From positions 1 through 18,905 of the forward strand of contig JAUMCS010000049.1 of assembly GCA_032122355.1 (NCBI GenBank): a DNA stretch of 18,905 nt, given 5' to 3'. Position numbers and translations under genes: made by a program. Source of the DNA: RFTU01 sp032122355 (GTDB lineage Bacteria; Pseudomonadota; Gammaproteobacteria; Burkholderiales; Burkholderiaceae_C). The notes beneath the pieces are model-generated. The model did not search any database. It had not been told where the DNA came from and worked only from the letters and a program-made list of their open reading frames with translations. How positions within the stretch are numbered: position 1 is the stretch's first letter; every line of letters starts with the position of its first letter. Shown in pieces: positions 14,897-18,905 of the stretch.

Positions 14897-15661
14897 TTAA
14901 AAAGATTTCTTCAAGGAGACCACCAAGCCGCGACCGCTCAAGGACTTATCGCCACTACCGGCCCAGGTGGAATGAACACCGTTGCGCTCTTTGTAATTAG
15001 TACCGACGAAAGCGGCAGAATAAATCAAGCCATTCACATCTTTGTTCAGGGCCACGGAATAGTCCATATAGGAATACGTGTCATTCTTGGCTACACGCTG
15101 ATAGCCAACATGAGGAACCACGGAGTATCCGTCACCCAAATCCAAGTTCGCTGCCAAATCCAGGTACCCGCTTCCTTTGGAATCGGTATACCCAAACAGA
15201 TTGGTGGCGCTGTGAGAGTATTTGGCAGTAAAAGGACCATAAGTCAAAGCCCCATAAACCTCCGTGGTGTTGGCGTTTTTCATCTCTGCATCCTTCAACG
15301 CATTGGCCGGATAGTAGTATTGCAGCACACCCACATCAAACCCGATATCATCGGTTAGCGCGCCCTTGAAGCCCCCATAAACATCCACCTCAGCATCGCC
15401 TTTACCACCCGCGTCTCTGACCCATTGGATAGTGGAAATCCAAGTACCGACATAAAGACCGGATTCATGCGCATAATCCACTCCGGCTGACCATGCCGGC
15501 CCTTTGGCACTTTGAGACAACCCGCGATAGCGATAATCCGAGGTCAGACCCACATTGAAGCTCAGAGGACTCACCTCTACCGCAGGGGTTTGAGCAGAAA
15601 CAGGAGCCACCGAACTCAGAGCAGCCAAACTTAACAGAGAGAGTAAAACGGTTTTTTTCAT
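14897..15661 (-). CDS. TorF-type putative porin (TIGR02001 family outer-membrane protein)
   Basis: Outer-membrane beta-barrel of 254 residues. The signal peptide M-K-K-T-V-L-L-S-L-L... is cleaved after V-S-A23. The mature part opens with the family hallmark F-N-V-G-L-T-S-D-Y-R-Y-R-G-L-S-Q (35-50), continues as alternating amphipathic strands rich in Tyr and Gly, and ends in Phe, the outer-membrane insertion signal. The start at 15661 is set by AAAGGAT about 8 nt upstream and by the signal peptide; an upstream in-frame start would include the mapped promoter. The gene leads an apparent operon with glnK (31 nt downstream) and amt, a layout known in other betaproteobacteria, which suggests a role in the outer-membrane step of nitrogen uptake. 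Its real substrate is unknown. Confidence 0.85.
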   Translation of the reverse strand: MKKTVLLSLLSLAALSSVAPVSAQTPAVEVSPLSFNVGLTSDYRYRGLSQSAKGPAWSAGVDYAHESGLYVGTWISTIQWVRDAGGKGDAEVDVYGGFKGALTDDIGFDVGVLQYYYPANALKDAEMKNANTTEVYGALTYGPFTAKYSHSATNLFGYTDSKGSGYLDLAANLDLGDGYSVVPHVGYQRVAKNDTYSYMDYSVALNKDVNGLIYSAAFVGTNYKERNGVHSTWAGSGDKSLSGRGLVVSLKKSF

Positions 15662-15709
15662 CAGATGGATCCTTTTGTGAAAATTCCTGCAATACGCAGT
15701 ATCCACTTT

Positions 15710-15737
15710 AGTATAAAGATCACTCGATAGATGTCCA
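15710..15737 (-). promoter_or_regulatory. Sigma-70-type promoter of the torF-glnK-amt operon
   Basis: On the minus strand TGGACA (15737-15732) and TATACT (15715-15710) are 16 nt apart, each matching the sigma-70 consensus at five of six positions. The predicted transcript would begin about 40 nt before the torF-like start. No sigma-54 site (GG-N10-GC in a TGGCAC/TTGCA context) was seen in the 171-nt gap, although nitrogen-regulated glnK-amt operons often have one. The rest of the gap shows nothing recognisable. Confidence 0.6.
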
Positions 15738-15832
15738 GTCACTCACGCCATAATGTCGTCAAAATGATACAAATTAGCCTTAAACATTTTCCACAGCCAA
15801 CTCTATTGAATTCAGACGCATATCTCGCACCA

Positions 15833-16564
15833 TTAACACTTTACTCCAACATGCAGGGCAACAACCCCAAGATTTAATGTGTGCACGTCAACATGCCCAA
15901 AATCGGCTGCGAGCATCATCTTCTTGAGAGTAGCGGCATCGGGATGCATACGGATGGATTCCGCCAAATAACGATAACTAGCATCATCCCCAGCTATCCA
16001 CTTACCCAACCTTGGTAATAACTCAAATGAGTACCAATCATAGGACTTGGACAAAATAGGTGTGATTTTAGAAAATTCTAACACCAGCAATCGACCACCA
16101 TGGCGCAATACACGGTTCATTTCAGCTAAGGCACGATCTTTGTGGGTCATATTACGCAAACCAAAAGCCACACACACCAAATCGAAGGTTTCTGCAGCAA
16201 ACGGCAATTCCTCAGCGTCACACAAAGTTGTCGGCAATATCTGAGCTCGATCCAATAGCCTATCACGGCCAACCCGCAGCATGGCTTCATTGATATCCGT
16301 ATGTACCACAAAACCCGTCGGGCCCACACGCTGGGCAAGGGCTTTGGCCATATCTCCCGTACCCCCTGCGATATCCAGCACGCGATCACCCACCTTGACG
16401 TTAGCCACTACGTTGGTATAAGCCTTCCAAGCACGATGTAAGCCAAGGGACATCACATCATTCATGACATCGTATTTCTGAGCAACCGAATCAAAGACTC
16501 CACGTACCCGTGCGGCTTTTTCTGATTCCGCAACGGTTTCATAACCAAAATGAGTTTTATCCAC
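15833..16564 (-). CDS. ubiE: UbiE, ubiquinone/menaquinone C-methyltransferase
   Basis: SAM-dependent methyltransferase of 243 residues acting on the ring carbon of the ubiquinone (and menaquinone) precursor. It opens M-D-K-T-H-F-G-Y-E-T-V, matching the family's usual N-terminus. Motif I is V-L-D-I-A-G-G-T-G-D (62-71). Further family motifs are V-C-V-A-F-G-L-R-N-M and L-L-V-L-E-F-S-K, and the C-terminus has G-V-V-A-L-H-V-G. The start is GTG at 16564, because GGAGG (16574-16570) lies just 5 nt before it; another GTG at 16576 would add four residues (M-E-V-V) without a good ribosome site. It overlaps the end of the DUF971 gene by 8 nt. With ubiH this gives the window two quinone-biosynthesis steps. 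Confidence 0.95.
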   Translation of the reverse strand: MDKTHFGYETVAESEKAARVRGVFDSVAQKYDVMNDVMSLGLHRAWKAYTNVVANVKVGDRVLDIAGGTGDMAKALAQRVGPTGFVVHTDINEAMLRVGRDRLLDRAQILPTTLCDAEELPFAAETFDLVCVAFGLRNMTHKDRALAEMNRVLRHGGRLLVLEFSKITPILSKSYDWYSFELLPRLGKWIAGDDASYRYLAESIRMHPDAATLKKMMLAADFGHVDVHTLNLGVVALHVGVKC

Positions 16565-16940
16565 AACGACCTCCACCTGAACCCATAGGAGTATCTCTAT
16601 CGACCTGCGCTTCCCTCAGGCGGTGGAAGTAATCGTCCCACAACGCAGCCTCATTCACCCCTAAGTGATAGAGATAATCCCAAGAAAACAAGCCCGACTG
16701 ATGTCCATCCGTAAATATGGGCTTAACCGCATAATTTCCCACGGGCTCTAGGGCCCGGATGCCCACTTCGCGCTTGCCCGTTTGCAAAACCGCCTGCTCT
16801 GGGCTGTGCCCCTGCACTTCTGCCGAAGGCGAGTAAACACGCATCAATTCAAAAGGTATCTTATGCGCTATGCCATTGTCATAGACGACCTCCAAGACAC
16901 GTGACTTTTGATGTAAGGTTAATGAAATCGGTTGAGGCAT
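16557..16940 (-). CDS. DUF971 protein (gamma-butyrobetaine hydroxylase-like N-terminal domain)
   Basis: Small protein of 127 residues with one DUF971/GBBH-like N-terminal domain: R-V-Y-S-P-S-A-E-V-Q-G-H (34-45), then E-P-V-G-N-Y-A-V-K-P-I-F-T-D-G-H (65-80), then S-G-L-F-S-W-D-Y-L, all typical of the family. In eukaryotes this domain precedes 2-oxoglutarate oxygenases; alone in bacteria its function is not established, though it has often been linked to Fe-S or metal-related roles. The C-terminal tail is Gly-rich. The gene starts 9 nt after the HIT gene, without a clear ribosome site, and overlaps ubiE by 8 nt, so it is part of one operon. That steady position before ubiE in betaproteobacteria hints at a quinone or Fe-S role, but this is inference. 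Confidence 0.88.
   Translation of the reverse strand: MPQPISLTLHQKSRVLEVVYDNGIAHKIPFELMRVYSPSAEVQGHSPEQAVLQTGKREVGIRALEPVGNYAVKPIFTDGHQSGLFSWDYLYHLGVNEAALWDDYFHRLREAQVDRDTPMGSGGGRCG
16570..16574 (-). promoter_or_regulatory. Ribosome binding site deciding the ubiE start
   Basis: GGAGG on the minus strand, 5 nt before the GTG at 16564 and inside the last codons of the DUF971 gene. It supports the shorter ubiE reading beginning M-D-K-T-H-F-G. Confidence 0.7.
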
Positions 16941-16949
16941 AAAAAATGT

Positions 16950-17423
16950 TCAATTAACGGTGTGATGGGGTATTTGAAATGCCCGAACTATGGCTAGGTC
17001 AACCTTAGGAAGCAATCCCCTCAATTCCAGCAGGTGCGCCGCATCACTTGCTCGCTGCCGACCTGCCCAAATGGGTTGAGGAAAGTGACTGTCGTGGCTC
17101 CAGCGTGCAATGATATGCCAATGCAAGTGGGGCACTAGGTTTCCCAAGCTGGCAAGATTGATTTTATGCGGCTGCAAAATGTGACGTACCGCTTGTTCTA
17201 CCTTACAAACAGCTTGCATCAAATGACTACGCTGATCAGGTAACAAATCGGTGAGCTCACTGGCATGGTTACGCCAAATCACGCGCCAAAAAGCAGGATA
17301 ATCGGGTTGATCCAAAACCCGCATCACACGTAATTCATCAGTTTGAGTGATAAGTTCAGCCGCACGCTTGTCATCGGCCTCACACAAAACACAAGCGGGG
17401 GCAGGGTGTAAGCCATAAGTCAT
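16950..17423 (-). CDS. HIT-family nucleotide hydrolase/transferase
   Basis: Histidine-triad protein of 157 residues. The catalytic motif is H99-L-H101-W-H103-I-I, preceded by N-L-A-S-L-G-N-L-V-P, where the central His normally forms the nucleotidyl-enzyme intermediate. The N-terminal C-V-L-C-E pair (Cys11, Cys14) suggests a metal or structural site, as in some Ap4A-hydrolase-like members. Substrates in the family are dinucleoside polyphosphates or AMP-linked compounds; the exact one is not readable here. The ATG at 17423 overlaps the stop of the Fe-S protein as ATGA, and DUF971 follows after 9 nt, so it is translated in the same operon. Confidence 0.9.
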   Translation of the reverse strand: MTYGLHPAPACVLCEADDKRAAELITQTDELRVMRVLDQPDYPAFWRVIWRNHASELTDLLPDQRSHLMQAVCKVEQAVRHILQPHKINLASLGNLVPHLHWHIIARWSHDSHFPQPIWAGRQRASDAAHLLELRGLLPKVDLAIVRAFQIPHHTVN

Positions 17424-18905
17424 AGCAGAACACGCTCAATGCCACCGGCATTGGCCTGCGCCACATATTGCTCCATCCATTCTTTCCCCAGTATTTGACG
17501 CGCCATTTCTACCACGATGTAATCGGCCTCTAGCAAGCCATTATTCAAATCATTACCGTAGCGAGATAGGCCTTGCAAGCAACTGGGGCAAGATGTCAGA
17601 ATTTTGAGATTTTCGCCTGGGACCACCGATCCGGATGCGATCAAAGTTTGTTCGGTTTTTTTGAGTTCTTCTTCTTTGCGGAAACGCACCTGCGTAGCAA
17701 TATCAGGACGTGTAACGCCTAAGGTACCACTCTCGCCACAACAGCGCTCACTTTTCACCACTTGCTCTCCGACCAACGCCTTAACGGTTTTCATAGGCTC
17801 TTGTAATTTCATCGGGCTATGACAGGGATCGTGGTAGAGGTAAGTTTGTTTACTTTGCAGCGCCAGCCCTTTTTCCATGAGAAACTCATGGATATCAATG
17901 ATGCGGCAGCCAGGGAAAATTTTATCGAACTCGTAGCCTTGCAACTGATCATAACAAGTACCACAGCTCACCACAACCGTTTTGATATCCAAATAATTCA
18001 AGGTATTGGATAGCCGATGAAATAAGACGCGATTGTCGGTAATGATTTTTTCAGCCTTATCGAACTGACCCGAACCGCGCTGCGGATAGCCACAACACAA
18101 ATAACCCGGTGGCAAAACAGTTTGCACGCCCACATGCCACAGCATCGCTTGTGTGGCTAAACCCACTTGGCTGAATAAACGCTCTGAACCACAACCCGGA
18201 AAATAAAAAACGGCCTCGGAATCAGTGCTAGTACCCTGCGGATGCCGAATCACGGGTACATAGTTCTTATCTTCAATATCCAACAAGGCTCGCGCTGTTT
18301 TTTTAGGCAAGCCCCCGGGCATTTTTTTATTGATAAAGTGAATCACCTGCTCTTTGATAGGAGCTTTACCCACGGTTGCCGGCGGTGCTGATGTTTGCTG
18401 AAGCGCAAAACGCTTCAGTAAATCATGCGCCATGCGCTGTGCTTTCATGCCCCAATCGACGAAAGCACTACGCACCCATTTGATGGTTTGCGGATTCGTC
18501 GCATTGAGTAACAACATGGCAGCGGCATTGCCCGGACGAAAACTTTTACGACCCATTTTGCGCAACAAATTACGCATAGCCATCGACACATCACCGAAAT
18601 CGATTTTAACCGGACAAGGGCTGGCACATTTATGACACACGGTGCAGTGATCGCCCACATCCTCAAACTCCTCCCAGTGACGCACCGAAATTCCTCTCCG
18701 CGTTTGCTCTTCATACAAAAAGGCTTCAATCAGCAACGATGTAGCCAAAATTTTATTGCGTGGGCTATAGAGCAAATTAGCTCTGGGGACATGGGTTGCA
18801 CATACCGGTTTGCACTTACCGCAACGTAAACAATCCTTGATGCTGCTAGCGATGGAGCCTATATCACTTTGCTGCATGATCAAAGACTCATGCCCCATCA
18901 ACCCA
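17420..18905 (-). CDS. Fe-S oxidoreductase, C-terminal part of a large FAD-linked/(Fe-S) protein (5' end outside the window)
   Basis: The frame is open to the right edge, so this is the C-terminal ~495 residues of a longer protein. Counting from the TTG codon at 18901 as 1, two ferredoxin-type cluster motifs appear: C24-L-R-C-G-K-C-K-P-V-C34 and C86-T-V-C-H-K-C-A-S-P-C96. Two cysteine-rich CCG domains follow (F-P-G-C-G, C-C-G-Y-P, S-C-G-T-C; then H-D-P-C-H, C-C-G-E-S, S-C-P-S-C), as in GlpC, HdrB and glycolate-oxidase GlcF-type subunits. In Burkholderiales a giant FAD-binding plus Fe-S protein (DUF3683 type, over 1,200 residues) sits just before HIT, DUF971 and ubiE, so this is most likely its C-terminus. 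It would pass electrons from an FAD-linked hydroxyacid-type dehydrogenase domain to an unknown acceptor. The 4-nt ATGA overlap with the HIT gene indicates coupling. Confidence 0.85.
   Translation of the reverse strand, partial: GLMGHESLIMQQSDIGSIASSIKDCLRCGKCKPVCATHVPRANLLYSPRNKILATSLLIEAFLYEEQTRRGISVRHWEEFEDVGDHCTVCHKCASPCPVKIDFGDVSMAMRNLLRKMGRKSFRPGNAAAMLLLNATNPQTIKWVRSAFVDWGMKAQRMAHDLLKRFALQQTSAPPATVGKAPIKEQVIHFINKKMPGGLPKKTARALLDIEDKNYVPVIRHPQGTSTDSEAVFYFPGCGSERLFSQVGLATQAMLWHVGVQTVLPPGYLCCGYPQRGSGQFDKAEKIITDNRVLFHRLSNTLNYLDIKTVVVSCGTCYDQLQGYEFDKIFPGCRIIDIHEFLMEKGLALQSKQTYLYHDPCHSPMKLQEPMKTVKALVGEQVVKSERCCGESGTLGVTRPDIATQVRFRKEEELKKTEQTLIASGSVVPGENLKILTSCPSCLQGLSRYGNDLNNGLLEADYIVVEMARQILGKEWMEQYVAQANAGGIERVLL

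Noticed and set aside
14840..15358. Plus-strand open frame of about 172 codons
   Set aside because: It lies opposite glnK and the torF-like gene, has no recognisable motif, no ribosome site and biased composition expected of an antisense frame.
15662..15742. N-terminal extension of the torF-like protein by 27 residues
   Set aside because: The extra codons contain the mapped promoter elements and would bury the signal peptide; AAAGGAT serves the ATG at 15661.

Overview
The window reads as ordinary chromosome of a betaproteobacterium, most likely a moderate-GC member of the Burkholderiales close to Alcaligenaceae. This rests on the runs recA-recX, sucC-sucD, ubiH-dsbC, an outer-membrane protein gene followed by glnK-amt, and a giant Fe-S oxidoreductase followed by HIT, DUF971 and ubiE. 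All of these are familiar in that order. I see no tRNA, rRNA, CRISPR array, insertion sequence, prophage or attachment site. Coding density is very high and no gap exceeds about 170 bases. Sixteen genes are complete in the window; two more are cut by its edges.

Layout, left to right. Positions 1-2016 (minus strand) hold ubiH, dsbC and the first codons of one more gene, closely packed. Positions 2143-3804 (plus strand, the only plus-strand genes) hold a small PagL-like outer-membrane barrel followed by the ATPase gene ychF. Positions 3844-10086 (minus) hold a long tightly spaced run read as sucC, sucD, pilA, pglL, lysS, aroQ. Positions 10226-11760 (minus) are recX and recA, with a near-consensus LexA box in front of recA. 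Positions 11865-12842 hold corA. Positions 12981-15661 (minus) are torF-like porin, glnK and amt, with a good sigma-70 promoter in front and a strong hairpin behind. Positions 15833-18905 (minus) are a 5'-truncated Fe-S protein, a HIT protein, a DUF971 protein and ubiE, linked by overlaps or very short gaps.

Functional themes are respiratory quinone synthesis (ubiH, ubiE), the TCA cycle (sucCD), SOS and recombination (recA, recX), nitrogen uptake and sensing (torF-like, glnK, amt), Mg2+ transport (corA), periplasmic disulfide repair (dsbC), aromatic amino-acid synthesis (aroQ), tRNA charging (lysS), and a type IV pilin with its probable O-glycosylating enzyme (pilA-pglL).

I did not find a wholly new system. 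The points most worth a second look are: the PagL-like barrel with Asp where the family's catalytic Glu should be; the pilin-glycosylase pair placed between sucD and lysS, with a TTG start overlapping the pilin stop; a porin-like protein made in the same operon as the PII/ammonium channel pair; a terminator-shaped hairpin on the antisense strand inside pglL; and a perfect 7-bp inverted repeat between ubiH and the barrel gene. Six genes needed start-site decisions (dsbC, amt, glnK, torF-like, ubiE, pglL); these are explained in their entries.
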